This document shows positions 35,660 to 44,924 of a stretch of 64,000 nt of DNA, piece by piece. The notes beneath the pieces are model-generated. The model did no database searches, was not told where the DNA came from, and saw only the letters and a program-made list of their open reading frames with translations. Both the position numbers and the translations under genes were made by a program. Origin of the DNA: Sediminibacillus dalangtanensis. GTDB lineage: Bacteria; Bacillota; Bacilli; Bacillales; Amphibacillaceae. Within the stretch, counting starts at the first letter, position 1. Each line of letters opens with the position of its first letter. Location: the NCBI RefSeq assembly GCF_017792025.1, contig NZ_CP046956.1, forward strand, positions 3,658,001-3,722,000, in the 5' to 3' direction.

Positions 35660-37152
35660 TGTCTGTCTTTCAAACGATTGCCAGTTTAATAGACAAAGCC
35701 ATTTCTGCCGGATTGATTGAACAGCGGGATACCGTATATGTACGCAATCAGCTGCTCGGTCTGTTGAAGTTGAGCGATTTTCAAGAGGAAGCCCCTGACG
35801 GAACTGCACAGAATTCCATCCCAGACTCGGTCGAGGAGCTTGTCGGCTATGCGGTAGAACGCCAAATCATCGAGGACGTACTGGATGAAAAGGAAATATT
35901 CGCTGCGAATGTGATGAATATCTTCCTGCCGAAACCTTCTGCCGTCCAGCAGACGTTTGAATCCAAATTTCAAGAAGCAGCGGAACAGGCGACCGATTAC
36001 TTTTACGCATTAAGTAAAAACAGCAATTATATTCAGATGAAGCGAATCAGGAAAAATATCCATTTTAAAGCAGACACTGCTTACGGGAAAATGGATATTA
36101 CCATCAACCTGTCCAAACCGGAAAAAGATCCGGAGCAAATCAGACGGGAAAAAGAAGAAAAGCAAGCGATCGGTTATCCTCCATGTGTGTTATGCAGGGA
36201 AAACGAAGGGTATGTCGGCAGGATTGGCCACCCGGCCCGGTCCAATCACCGGATTGTGAAAGTGCCTTTACAAGGAGAAAACTGGTACTTGCAATATTCG
36301 CCCTACGTTTATTACAACGAACACAGCATCGTACTGGCGGAGGAGCATCGCGAAATGAAAATCGACCGGCAAACTTTCCTGCGCCTGACCGCTTTTGTAG
36401 AGAAGTTTCCGCATTATTTTCTCGGCTCCAATGCAGACTTGCCGATTGTCGGCGGATCGATTCTCAGCCATGATCATTATCAAGGCGGCCGTTATCAATT
36501 TGCAATGGAAACTGCTGCTGAAACAGAAGCTTTTTCATTAAAGGATTTCCCAAACGTGCAGGCCGGGATAGTCGACTGGCCACTATCTGTTATTCGTGTT
36601 TCCTCCCGTGACCGAATGGAATTGGTGGATGCTGCAGACCATATCTTGCTAAAATGGCGAAATTACGAGGATGAGCAGGTGTCAATCAAAGCTTATAGCG
36701 GTGATACGCCGCATAACACGGTTACACCGATAGTCCGGATGCGGGACGACCGCTTGGAAATGGACATCGTCCTGCGCAACAATCGTACATCCGAACAGCA
36801 TCCTTTGGGGATATTCCATCCGCACGCCGATGTGCACCATATCAAACGGGAAAACATCGGGCTGATCGAAGTAATGGGATTAGCGGTACTTCCAGCCAGA
36901 CTGAAATCCGAACTAGAGGAAGTCAAACGCTTTTTACTCGAAGAAACGGAAGAGGTTCCCGCCCACCACCGCGAATGGGCAGAACTAATCAAACAGCAGA
37001 ACGGGATTTGTGAGGAGAACGTGGAAGCGATCCTCCAAAACGAAGTTGGGAAAAAATTCACCAAAGTGTTGGAAGATGCAGGCGTCTTCAAACGAGATGA
37101 ACAAGGCAACCAGGCTTTTCAGCGATTTATCGTAGCATTGAATCAAGACTAG
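35659..37152 (+). CDS. galT: UDP-glucose--hexose-1-phosphate uridylyltransferase, class II
   Basis: Exchanges UMP between UDP-glucose and galactose-1-phosphate; 497 residues, the long Firmicute GalT2 type rather than the 350-residue HIT-type form. Typical segments are YPPCVLCRENEGYVGR, GGSILSHDHYQGG (histidine active region near residue 272) and PLGIFHPHADVHHIKRENIG. Coupled to galE by the TAATG overlap. Confidence 0.95.
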   Translation: MSVFQTIASLIDKAISAGLIEQRDTVYVRNQLLGLLKLSDFQEEAPDGTAQNSIPDSVEELVGYAVERQIIEDVLDEKEIFAANVMNIFLPKPSAVQQTFESKFQEAAEQATDYFYALSKNSNYIQMKRIRKNIHFKADTAYGKMDITINLSKPEKDPEQIRREKEEKQAIGYPPCVLCRENEGYVGRIGHPARSNHRIVKVPLQGENWYLQYSPYVYYNEHSIVLAEEHREMKIDRQTFLRLTAFVEKFPHYFLGSNADLPIVGGSILSHDHYQGGRYQFAMETAAETEAFSLKDFPNVQAGIVDWPLSVIRVSSRDRMELVDAADHILLKWRNYEDEQVSIKAYSGDTPHNTVTPIVRMRDDRLEMDIVLRNNRTSEQHPLGIFHPHADVHHIKRENIGLIEVMGLAVLPARLKSELEEVKRFLLEETEEVPAHHREWAELIKQQNGICEENVEAILQNEVGKKFTKVLEDAGVFKRDEQGNQAFQRFIVALNQD

Positions 37153-37167
37153 CAAGGAGTGTATCGA

Positions 37168-38211
37168 ATGCAAATCAAACAGGAAGAAATTTCCGTTTCA
37201 AACGGACAGAACTGGAAACGCTTCACTTTATCCAATGATCGCGGAATGGAGTTGAGCTGCCTCGATTTTGGCGGCATTATCACGGAGATTCTGGTGCCCG
37301 ACAAGAACGGCCGCAAAGAAAATATCGTGGTCGGATATGAAAACTACGAAGATTATCTCGACAATCCAAATTTCTTTGGCGCTCTGATAGGTCGTGTCGC
37401 CGGTAGAATCGAAGGATCCTCTTTTTCCCTTAATGGAAAGACTTATCAACTCCCCCCGAATGAAGGGAAAAACCATTTACATGGCGGACCGGATGCCTTC
37501 CATAAAACGATATGGCAAACAGAAGCCTTTGAAAAAGAAAATATGGTGGGCGTTGTCTTTACCCATCACAGTGAGGACGGTGAAAACGGATATCCCGGCA
37601 ACCTGAAAATGAAAATCACCTATACGTTGGATAACACCAATCAATTTTCGATCACCTATCAGGGTTCCGCAGACCAGGACACCGTGTTGACAACGACCAA
37701 CCATTCTTACTTTAATTTAAGCGGCAATTTAAAATCGAATATCCGGAAACATGAAGTAACGCTTGACAGCAGCCAGTTCGTCGAGCTTGACGAAGCGTTG
37801 ATTCCAACCGGCAACAAACTGGATGTCAGGGGAACGGTGTTTGATTTCCGCCAGGGTAGAAAAATAGAGGATGGAATCCAATCCGATAACCAGCAGAATA
37901 TCTATGCCGGGCACGGCTACGACCATTACTTTATTTTTGACAAAAATCAGGAATCCCAGGTCACTGCTGTCGATCAAACTAGTGGAAGGAAAATGATGAT
38001 CAAGACAGACCAGCCTGGAATGGTCATGTACACTTCCAATGGACTTGGAAAAGGATTGCAGCTGAAAGAGCGGGAATCTGCGCAATATCTGGGTATTTGC
38101 TTTGAGACACAGGCTTCTCCCGCCTCACTGCACCATCAAGGATTTCCTTCCTGTTTCCTGCCTGCCGGGGAAGACTATTATTCTCGGACGGTATTTCAAT
38201 TTTTTTCTTAG
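37168..38211 (+). CDS. galM: Aldose 1-epimerase (mutarotase)
   Basis: Converts beta- to alpha-galactose for GalK; about 347 residues of beta-sandwich. It carries the catalytic His in TTTNHSYFNLSG, the acid residues of GHGYDHYFIFD, and the base Glu in GICFETQASPAS. The ATG at 37168 lies eight bases after AAGGAG; a GTG at 37159 sits on top of it. Last gene of the operon, with a strong terminator. No galactose transporter or galactosidase lies here, so uptake must be encoded elsewhere. Confidence 0.94.
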   Translation: MQIKQEEISVSNGQNWKRFTLSNDRGMELSCLDFGGIITEILVPDKNGRKENIVVGYENYEDYLDNPNFFGALIGRVAGRIEGSSFSLNGKTYQLPPNEGKNHLHGGPDAFHKTIWQTEAFEKENMVGVVFTHHSEDGENGYPGNLKMKITYTLDNTNQFSITYQGSADQDTVLTTTNHSYFNLSGNLKSNIRKHEVTLDSSQFVELDEALIPTGNKLDVRGTVFDFRQGRKIEDGIQSDNQQNIYAGHGYDHYFIFDKNQESQVTAVDQTSGRKMMIKTDQPGMVMYTSNGLGKGLQLKERESAQYLGICFETQASPASLHHQGFPSCFLPAGEDYYSRTVFQFFS

Positions 38212-38244
38212 AAAGAGCAAACACAATTCAATAACTATTTCTCG

Positions 38245-38280
38245 AGAAAGGGTGCTAATATTGATTAGCACCCTTTCTTT
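38245..38280 (+). terminator. Terminator of galKETM
   Basis: AGAAAGGGTGCTAAT and ATTAGCACCCTTTCT form a nearly perfect 15-bp stem with a tiny loop, followed by a T-rich run. Confidence 0.92.
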
Positions 38281-38325
38281 ATGACGGGAGTGGGGCTCTC
38301 TTGTTCTAGGAAATAAATACTTTTT

Positions 38326-38354
38326 TGAAACTTTTCTATTCACTAATTGCTCTA
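38326..38354 (+). promoter_or_regulatory. Candidate ECF-type autoregulatory promoter
   Basis: TGAAAC (38326-38331), a 17-bp spacer and GCTCTA (38349-38354) resemble ECF promoters of the form TGAAAC-N16/17-CGTCTA. It lies just before the sigma gene's ribosome site, as expected for autoregulation. Confidence 0.55.
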
Positions 38355-38377
38355 ACAGGTGAAAGGAGGGCAAAAAC

Positions 38378-38920
38378 TTGAAACATTCACCCTTAGTCAA
38401 AAAGGCAATAAATGGAGACGAAGCTGCCTTTGAAACACTTATAAAAAAAGAAAGCGAGAAATTATATAAAACAGCATTTCTTTACGTTAAAAATAAAGAA
38501 GACGCTCTCGATGTGCTTCAGGAAACAATCTATAAAGCTTTTATCTCCATAAACCAAGTTAAAAAACCTGAATACTTTTATACATGGCTTACGAAAATTC
38601 TTATACGCACAGCCTATGAGTTATTGAGAAAACGAAAAAAGGTGATTTATGATGAAAACCTTATTCATCATAAACCTGAAACAGAGGGAAATCAGGATGT
38701 AGAAGCAAAGATGGATTTGCTGAACGCTATTTCTCAGTTAAGTGAACAATATCAGACAGTCATCATCTTATTTTATTACCAAGACTTACCCATTCATCAA
38801 ATCGCTGAAACCATGGGAAAGCCGGAAAACACCGTCAAAACCTATTTGCGCAGAGCAAAAAAGGAATTAAAACATTATATAGAGGGAGTGCATCACTGTG
38901 GACAAAGAGCGTTATCATAA
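38378..38920 (+). CDS. ECF-type RNA polymerase sigma factor
   Basis: A 180-residue sigma-70 family protein with only regions 2 and 4. Region 2 contains DALDVLQETIYKAFISI (about residues 43-59), and region 4 the helix-turn-helix LPIHQIAETMGKPENTVKTY (about 145-164). The start is TTG at 38378, nine bases after AAAGGAGG. It overlaps the following membrane protein gene by 23 bp, the usual arrangement of sigma and anti-sigma factors. The trigger cannot be inferred. Confidence 0.9.
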   Translation: MKHSPLVKKAINGDEAAFETLIKKESEKLYKTAFLYVKNKEDALDVLQETIYKAFISINQVKKPEYFYTWLTKILIRTAYELLRKRKKVIYDENLIHHKPETEGNQDVEAKMDLLNAISQLSEQYQTVIILFYYQDLPIHQIAETMGKPENTVKTYLRRAKKELKHYIEGVHHCGQRALS

Positions 38921-40316
38921 AGAAATCAGCGAAATCGATGTTCCCCAAAGCGAGATTTTTCATGCGATAGACAAAGGAATAACCAGAGGGCGAACAGAAA
39001 AAAAGGCACGGAGAAAATCCAGAATCAAGCTTTCCAGCACGATTGCAGCAGGGGCAGCCACCTTCTTCCTGGCAGCCGGATTCGTTTTCGCCCCCGTTTC
39101 CTATGCCTTGTCAACGGTTCCCTTGTTGGGCAGCGTCTATGAAAAAGCAGGCTTACAAATTGGTCATGAGTTAATGGAAAGTGATTTAGTGACCAAGCTA
39201 AACAAAAAGGCGACGAGTAACGGAATTGATATAACCATAACAAGCGCTTATTATGACGGGAATATCATCGGAGTCACGTTCCAAGCAAAAGGCGAGAAAA
39301 TCTCTCTGGAAAACATGGGTGGCGATCGCGGACCAGAAGCCGGATATGCCTTTCACCTTTTTGATGGAAAAGAACAAAATCAATGGTCTTCGACGATGAA
39401 AGAATTGACAGAAACGGAAGATGGGTATATCGCTTCAATGGAGTTTTATAACGCAGAAGCTGATTTACCTGCAAGCTACTCGTTACCCTTAACCTTTACT
39501 TCGATTACCGGTGTAAAAGGAAAGTGGAATTTCGATATTCCTGTTGAGCAAATTCCTCCAGAGACAATTTACACCGATGCTAAGAGTCAATTGGAAAGCA
39601 AAGGTTACTCTCTTACAATGGAATCGGTCGTCAAGGGGGAAGCAACCACAACATTAAATTACAAAACCACTTTTCCATCAGCGGGGGAGAAAGATGAAAT
39701 TAGAATCCATGTAATCGATAATAAAGGTAATCGATTATCAAAATTCCATCCAAATCTTTTAACAACCAAGTCAGATGGGTCTTCTGTTACAAAAGATTAC
39801 CAAGAATTATTTAGCAGCAAAATCAGTGAGGATGCAAGCTCTCTAACGATTCAACCCGAAATAGTAAAAAATGATACGATGCAGGTTGGAACGATGGATC
39901 AACAAGCGCCTTTCACAGTGGAAAGCAACAGGTTTAACTATGCTGTTAAGGTAACCAACATGGAACAAAACGGAGATCAAATAATAGTGGATTACACGAT
40001 ACAACATACCGATACAAGTAAAATCAGAAAAGATATCATTCAAAACTTTGCTGATTTTATCCAACTAATTAAATCAGACAATGTTCGGAGGGATGAAAAA
40101 GGAGAACTGGACAGACAAAAGATGCTTGAACATGAGATTCGGAGTGATCAGGCAACTGTACTCGATGAAAACAGTTTGCACTTTCAATCCATTTATACCA
40201 TAGAGAATCCGGCTGAGTTCGATTTTAAGAACTACTCCCTCCTTGTTCCGTTCGCTACCTTAAGCGCAAACGAAAAACCGATTAAAATGGAACCTATAAA
40301 AGTAGACTTAAAATAG
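38898..40316 (+). CDS. DUF4179/DUF5643 membrane protein, probable anti-sigma factor
   Basis: A 472-residue type II membrane protein. A cytosolic N-terminus of about 48 residues (EIDVPQSEIFHAIDKGITRG) would bind the sigma factor, then comes a single membrane helix (STIAAGAATFFLAAGFVFAP). A large extracellular beta-rich part has the DUF4179 start VPLLGSVYEKAGLQIG and a later DUF5643-like domain. The GTG start overlaps the sigma gene and follows GAGGGAG. Pairing with the ECF gene and topology support anti-sigma function. The extracellular signal is unknown. Confidence 0.82.
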   Translation: MDKERYHKEISEIDVPQSEIFHAIDKGITRGRTEKKARRKSRIKLSSTIAAGAATFFLAAGFVFAPVSYALSTVPLLGSVYEKAGLQIGHELMESDLVTKLNKKATSNGIDITITSAYYDGNIIGVTFQAKGEKISLENMGGDRGPEAGYAFHLFDGKEQNQWSSTMKELTETEDGYIASMEFYNAEADLPASYSLPLTFTSITGVKGKWNFDIPVEQIPPETIYTDAKSQLESKGYSLTMESVVKGEATTTLNYKTTFPSAGEKDEIRIHVIDNKGNRLSKFHPNLLTTKSDGSSVTKDYQELFSSKISEDASSLTIQPEIVKNDTMQVGTMDQQAPFTVESNRFNYAVKVTNMEQNGDQIIVDYTIQHTDTSKIRKDIIQNFADFIQLIKSDNVRRDEKGELDRQKMLEHEIRSDQATVLDENSLHFQSIYTIENPAEFDFKNYSLLVPFATLSANEKPIKMEPIKVDLK

Positions 40317-40327
40317 GACATCAATGG

Positions 40328-40358
40328 AAAAGGAGCCGAAAAACCCGGCTCCTTTTTT
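40328..40358 (+). terminator. Terminator of the sigma/anti-sigma unit
   Basis: AAAAGGAGCCG pairs with CGGCTCCTTTT around a short A-rich loop, with a T-run. Confidence 0.9.
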
Positions 40359-40461
40359 ATTACTTACTTCCAATGTTCTGGTATCTTTAGAGGGAGGATA
40401 GTAGCATGATCGCCATTTGTTCCCCTTCTTTAATCGTAAAAAAGATGAAATACATCATTTT

Positions 40462-41676
40462 TTATGCACCAGGCGCCATCGGATCAAACAACTCTGTCAA
40501 CACCAGTGCCACCGCCCCTAAAACCGTCGCATTTTCTTTTAACGGCGAAATAGTGACTTCCGTCTGTTTCGCTTCCGCTGTCAGTGCCCTTGCTTTAATG
40601 GTTTGCTTAATAGGCTGTAAAATCATATCCCCGGCATTGGAAACACCCCCGCCGATGACGATTTTACTCGGGTTGATGACATGGATTAGATTGGCGAGTC
40701 CAATACCGATATAGGTTCCGGTTTCCTCCAGTATCGCCTTGGAGTCCTTGTCTCCCTGGATTGCCGCCTGATAAACGAGTTCGCCGGATACCTCTTCCGG
40801 ATTTCCTCCGGCAAGAGAAGACAGACCTACAGCCTTTCCCTCTGCGAGCAACTGTTTTGCACGTTTTTCAATCGCCGGACCAGAAGCCACAGTTTGCAGG
40901 CAGCCATTGTTTCCGCATGTACACCTCTCCCCATTAATATCAAGCGTCATATGACCGATCTCTCCCGCCAAGTCATATTCCCCGTGGTAAAGTTTTCCGT
41001 CAATCATCAGTCCGGCACCGATACCGCTGCCGATATTCAATGCCAGCATGCTTTTTACTCCTGCACTATCCCCAAACCAGGCTTCTCCCAAAGCCATCGC
41101 CCGCGCATCGTTTTCGACTTTCACTTCATAATCGAACGCTTTTTCCAGTTCCTGTTTGATCGGAACATCGTGTAAATCCAAATTCGGTGCAAATTCGGAT
41201 ATGCCTTCTTCCACTTTCACTACGCCATGCATGGCAACGCCGATCCCGACTACCTTTTGGGCTAAAGATTGCCGGGCTAATAAAAGGTTTTTTATACCTG
41301 CGATCAGGATGTCAATAAATTGATGACTGGTTATCGTACTGTTTACGGCAGTGATTTTTTCTTCCTTCAAGTCACCCGACAAATCAGCCAGCACAAATTT
41401 GACGGTACGAGGTCCGGCATCGATTCCAATTATGTAGAATTCCGTACTGTTGATAATCAGCATCGTCGGTTTGCGGCCGCCCTGCGATGTTCCCTGGGTA
41501 CTTTCCCGGACGATTCCCTGCTCGATCAGCTCTTTGACAATACTGCTTACCGTTGGGGGCGTCAATTTGGTGTCTTTGGCTATTTGGGCCCGCGATATAG
41601 GGCCGTCTGTCCTGATTTTGTTCAGGATAATAGACTTGTTCAACGTCTTCATCCACTGAAAGCTTCCACGCTGCAT
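40462..41676 (-). CDS. ROK-family transcriptional repressor (XylR-like)
   Basis: Sugar-responsive regulator of about 404 residues. An N-terminal winged helix (ISRAQIAKDTKLTPPTVSSI, about residues 25-44) is joined to a ROK sugar-kinase fold with the zinc motif CTCGNNGCLQTVASGP near residue 255 and the ATP-like loop IGIDAGPRTVKFVLADLSG. The ATG at 41676 lies nine bases after AGGTGG; the GTG at 41688 is less likely. It faces away from gal, 2.2 kb downstream of galM, yet its own promoter holds the operator-like sequence found at the gal promoter. I infer it controls both; the effector could be galactose or another hexose. Confidence 0.88.
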   Translation of the reverse strand: MQRGSFQWMKTLNKSIILNKIRTDGPISRAQIAKDTKLTPPTVSSIVKELIEQGIVRESTQGTSQGGRKPTMLIINSTEFYIIGIDAGPRTVKFVLADLSGDLKEEKITAVNSTITSHQFIDILIAGIKNLLLARQSLAQKVVGIGVAMHGVVKVEEGISEFAPNLDLHDVPIKQELEKAFDYEVKVENDARAMALGEAWFGDSAGVKSMLALNIGSGIGAGLMIDGKLYHGEYDLAGEIGHMTLDINGERCTCGNNGCLQTVASGPAIEKRAKQLLAEGKAVGLSSLAGGNPEEVSGELVYQAAIQGDKDSKAILEETGTYIGIGLANLIHVINPSKIVIGGGVSNAGDMILQPIKQTIKARALTAEAKQTEVTISPLKENATVLGAVALVLTELFDPMAPGA

Positions 41677-41721
41677 TGCTTTTCCCACCTGTTGTTTTTT
41701 GTACCTAGATTATACCACAGC

Positions 41722-41743
41722 TTAATTAAGTTAATTTAATATT
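41722..41743 (-). promoter_or_regulatory. Operator-like site in the ROK regulator promoter
   Basis: TTAATTAAGTTAATTTAAT (plus strand) lies just upstream of an extended -10, TGGTATAAT on the minus strand. Its first 12 bases and overall pattern match 33424-33442 at the gal promoter. Autoregulation is inferred. Confidence 0.6.
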
Positions 41744-41770
41744 CAACAGTCGAATAGCAAAGATAAAGGC

Positions 41771-41804
41771 AAAAAGGACTCCCAGGTCCGTGGAAGTCCT
41801 TCTT
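41771..41804 (-). terminator. Terminator of the aldo/keto reductase gene
   Basis: AAGGACTCCCAGG pairs with the complementary AAGTCCTT arm; on the minus strand the stem is followed by TTTTTGCC. It lies 36 bp after the stop codon. Confidence 0.75.
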
Positions 41805-41839
41805 CTACCAGCTATTCATTCGGGAAACTTCGATGGCGT

Positions 41840-42823
41840 TTAATAAGCGCCGCGAATATGATCATGGACATCATGCTGGTAAAACTTTTGCAATTTGTCC
41901 ATTTCTTCGGCACTGAAGCTTGGCACTTCTAATGACTTCAAGTTATCTTCAACCTGCTTGACCGTCTTGAAGCCAGGAATAGCACACGTGATTTCTTCAT
42001 GGTCCAGAATCCAGCGTAGTGCCGCTTTCGACATGCTGTCCCTGTCGTTAGCGATCCATCTCAGCTGTTCGCTTAACTGGACACCTTTATTGAACTCCAG
42101 TCCTGCGAACGTTTCTCCCACATTGAATGCTTCCCCGTTTTGGTTGAAATTGCGGTGGTCATCCGCCTGGAAGCTGTGGTTTTCGCTAAACTTCCCGGTT
42201 AACAAACCACTCGCAAGGGGCACGCGTGCCAGTATCCCTACTCCTTTTTGGTAAGCCTGTGGAATCAATTCTTCCAATGGTTTCTGCCGGAAAATGTTGA
42301 AAATAATTTGCAAGGCAGAAACATCCGTATTTTCCAAACAATATAAACCTTCTTCCACGGTTTCTACACTGACACCATAGTGGCGGATTTTCCCTTCGCC
42401 TTTCAGTTTATCCAGCACCTCGAAGACCCTGCCGTCTTTCAAAATGGCGAGAGGTGGACAATGAATCTGATACAAATCGATTGTTTCCCTCTCCAGCCGT
42501 TTCAGGCTGTTCTCACAATACTCCCTTACCTGCCGTTCCGAGTACGTTTCAGGATCTTCGATATCGCCGGACCGGCAAAATTTCGTGGCAATATGAATGT
42601 CATCTTCTTTTCCTTTTGTCGCCTTGGCCAGCAGTTCTTCACTATGCCCATCTCCGTAAACATCTGCTGTATCGAAAAAATTAACCCCGGCATCCATAGC
42701 ATGCTGGAGAGCCTTCAAGGATTCTTCATCATTTGTATTGCCCCAGGAGCCACCGATTGCCCAAGTACCAAAGCTCAACTCGCTTACCTTTAAATCCGTA
42801 TTGCCTAATTGACGGTAATTCAT
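41840..42823 (-). CDS. Aldo/keto reductase
   Basis: NADPH-dependent carbonyl reductase, TIM barrel of 327 residues. The N-terminus is MNYRQLGNTDLKVSELSFGT. The catalytic Asp/Tyr pair lies in FFDTADVYGDGHSEELLA (about residues 50-67), the Lys in HIATKFC and the His in LYQIHCPP. The C-terminal NADP-binding part reads AIPGFKTVKQVEDNL. The ATG at 42823 follows GGAGGGAGCAGG; the frame upstream to 42892 has no ribosome site. Single-gene unit; the substrate is unknown. Confidence 0.92.
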   Translation of the reverse strand: MNYRQLGNTDLKVSELSFGTWAIGGSWGNTNDEESLKALQHAMDAGVNFFDTADVYGDGHSEELLAKATKGKEDDIHIATKFCRSGDIEDPETYSERQVREYCENSLKRLERETIDLYQIHCPPLAILKDGRVFEVLDKLKGEGKIRHYGVSVETVEEGLYCLENTDVSALQIIFNIFRQKPLEELIPQAYQKGVGILARVPLASGLLTGKFSENHSFQADDHRNFNQNGEAFNVGETFAGLEFNKGVQLSEQLRWIANDRDSMSKAALRWILDHEEITCAIPGFKTVKQVEDNLKSLEVPSFSAEEMDKLQKFYQHDVHDHIRGAY

Positions 42824-43061
42824 CTGACCTGCTCCCTCCGATAAAATATTTCTGATTAATTCAATTATGGCATGTCCGCACAATTGCCACAAATGTAACG
42901 CTTACAACATAAGAGAAGCGAAACGTCTCGCATACAAGAATTGAAAATTCCACCCGAGCGTATTCTTGTATTATCTGTTATTCGATTGTTTAATAGATAG
43001 ACAATAGTCTCAAAAACTTTCCTATCAAATAAATGGACCGAAATATCGACCAATAATTTAC

Positions 43062-43244
43062 TCATCGTTTGTCCTCGTCCCACTTATATGGTGTCTTCGA
43101 CCTTTCATGACACAGAATAAACAAGAACATGATAAAACAGACCATTATGTTATCCAGCCAATCAATCTCTTTATTGAAAATTAATTGCCAAACAGTTGAT
43201 ACAACAAAAAATGTTAAGGGAAATTGGAGGCTTTTCTTAACCAT
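43062..43244 (-). CDS. Small two-helix membrane protein (60 residues)
   Basis: Starts at ATG 43244, eight bases after AGAGGTGA. The product MVKKSLQFPLTFFVVSTVWQ has two hydrophobic helices (about residues 6-22 and 32-47) and a charged tail RSKTPYKWDEDKR. Size and topology are those of many short Bacillus membrane proteins of unknown role. The longer frame start at 43307 has no ribosome site. I do not recognise a family. Confidence 0.55.
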   Translation of the reverse strand: MVKKSLQFPLTFFVVSTVWQLIFNKEIDWLDNIMVCFIMFLFILCHERSKTPYKWDEDKR

Positions 43245-43362
43245 CGTGTCACCTCTTTTAATGAAGATCACTTTTCTTAAATCGGCTTTATTCAAGTAAA
43301 CTGCCATTTAAGAAATTTTTTAAATTGGGAAGTTTTATAACAAAAATTGGATATACCAGCGT

Positions 43363-43406
43363 AAAAAAGCATACCAATCACTATGCGATTTGGTATGCTT
43401 TTTTCT
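43363..43406. terminator. Terminator between the small membrane gene and the HAD gene
   Basis: AAAAAAGCATACCAAT pairs with ATTTGGTATGCTTTTTT. The A and T runs on both sides make it effective on either strand; it ends the minus-strand HAD transcript. Confidence 0.88.
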
Positions 43407-43463
43407 TGTTAACTTAGATTTTCTCCATCAAAAGTGAACTACTCAGCCGGACTTGCTCCTCTT

Positions 43464-44318
43464 TCACTCAACAAATTTTTCAGATAAAAACCGGTATAAC
43501 CCGTCTTCTTTGTGGCTGTGCGTCGTTACTTCATCCACTTGCTGTTTTACTATATCCGCCGCATTCTTCATCGCGACCGCATACCCGGCTATTTCCATCA
43601 GTGGCAGGTCGTTCTCACTGTCGCCGATCATCATGATCTCTTCATTGGTCAAACCATAATGCTCCAACAAATATTGAACACCAGTTGCTTTGGAAACATT
43701 TTTTTCCATCACTTCTACGTTATGGTCAGAAGAAGCGAACGCACTAAAGTCATGCTTTTGCTTTAGCTGGTCCAAGGTCTGTTTCCAGAAAGTCATCCGC
43801 TCCTTGTCTCTGCTGAAGAAATAGATCTTGGCGGCATTGTCCACCGGCAGATTATCCGTCCATTCAATATCTTCCTTGATGGCAGCTTTCCGGGACAGCC
43901 ATTCATCCTCTTTGACTGAGGCCGGTTTCGGATCCTCAATCTCTGCAGTAAAATAGGTTTTATCCTTGATCAAAGCTGACCCGCTACCCTCTATCGGATG
44001 CACTTCATAATACATTTTTTCCTCTTGTGCCTTAGCCACTAACTCCTTGACCAAAATATCGTCCAAGGAATGTTTTACAATTTGCTTCCCGTTTATGTAC
44101 ACCACCATGCCATTGGCACAGACTATTCCATCCACCTCTAAGTCAGCAGGAAGGGGATCTTTCACTTCCTTTAAAGTCCTGCCTGTGGCAATGAATACCA
44201 GCCTGCCATTTTGACGGATTGTCTTGATGATGTTTGCCAATGTGTCGCTCACTTGGTTTGCTTGATCAAGCATGGTTCCATCCATGTCGAGAATTACCGC
44301 TTTTGCCTGAAATGCCAT
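43464..44318 (-). CDS. Cof-type HAD-superfamily phosphatase
   Basis: Mg-dependent phosphohydrolase of 284 residues, class IIB cap. Motif I is AVILDMDGTML (nucleophile Asp near residue 12), motif II FIATGRT, and motif III/IV MIGDSENDLPLMEIAGYAVAM. Such enzymes remove phosphate from sugar phosphates or flavin-type compounds; the exact substrate cannot be told. The ATG at 44318 follows GGAGGG, and an upstream start at 44381 does not. Confidence 0.9.
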   Translation of the reverse strand: MAFQAKAVILDMDGTMLDQANQVSDTLANIIKTIRQNGRLVFIATGRTLKEVKDPLPADLEVDGIVCANGMVVYINGKQIVKHSLDDILVKELVAKAQEEKMYYEVHPIEGSGSALIKDKTYFTAEIEDPKPASVKEDEWLSRKAAIKEDIEWTDNLPVDNAAKIYFFSRDKERMTFWKQTLDQLKQKHDFSAFASSDHNVEVMEKNVSKATGVQYLLEHYGLTNEEIMMIGDSENDLPLMEIAGYAVAMKNAADIVKQQVDEVTTHSHKEDGLYRFLSEKFVE

Positions 44319-44489
44319 CTGTTTCCCTCCGTTATTTAGCTTAGTCCTATTCAAGAATACCGTTTTTTGGTTCATTAGCAAATCAAATGGTGTAAAATCT
44401 ACACAATCAAGAAAGGACTAACGTTCGAGATTTACACATTTATTTGTTTATGTTGCACTAATAATAACCAGTTAGGAAAAGATGACTAA

Positions 44490-44750
44490 ATGAAAAGGTA
44501 CTCTTGGGTGAGTTTCGTTTCTTTAGCTTTTGGTATATTGGCATGCGTTTTCATTTATACATACAGGAATCCCGAAATGATGCAACTTGGTATCCTGATA
44601 AATGCTTCCTTTGGAATAGTATCTTCTTTCATCGCCTTTTTTAAAAAATCCGAGAAAAATAGCATTGCATTAATCGCGTTTCTGCTATGCCTAGCTGCTT
44701 TATTATTCTTTTTAACCGTAATCACTGTCGCTGGTATGGGGCAGACTTGA
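44490..44750 (+). CDS. Small three-helix membrane protein
   Basis: An 86-residue protein, almost wholly hydrophobic, with three predicted helices (about residues 5-24, 31-50 and 58-82) and a short basic loop FFKKSEKNS. AGGAAAAG precedes the ATG at about nine bases. It stands alone between the HAD phosphatase (divergent) and an SDR gene. No known motif; a role cannot be inferred. Confidence 0.65.
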   Translation: MKRYSWVSFVSLAFGILACVFIYTYRNPEMMQLGILINASFGIVSSFIAFFKKSEKNSIALIAFLLCLAALLFFLTVITVAGMGQT

Positions 44751-44924
44751 GTCAATGTAGTCCTTTTTTAACATGAAACGGAGGAACAGCAGGCCATGAA
44801 AAGGCTGAAAATACATAATCCCACATCCCTTTTTTTCTGAGGTTTTTTTGCTTTAAAAAGGATCAGCTGCATTGTATGTTTTACATAAGTGTTTTGGACG
44901 AATGAAACTTTAAGGAGTGAGTAT

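Noticed and set aside
42865..43083. A 72-codon minus-strand frame that overlaps the small membrane gene by ATGA
   Set aside because: The product has no domain-like pattern, runs through a hairpin (ACAAGAAT/ATTCTTGT), and the overlap is the only support. More likely chance and a terminator.
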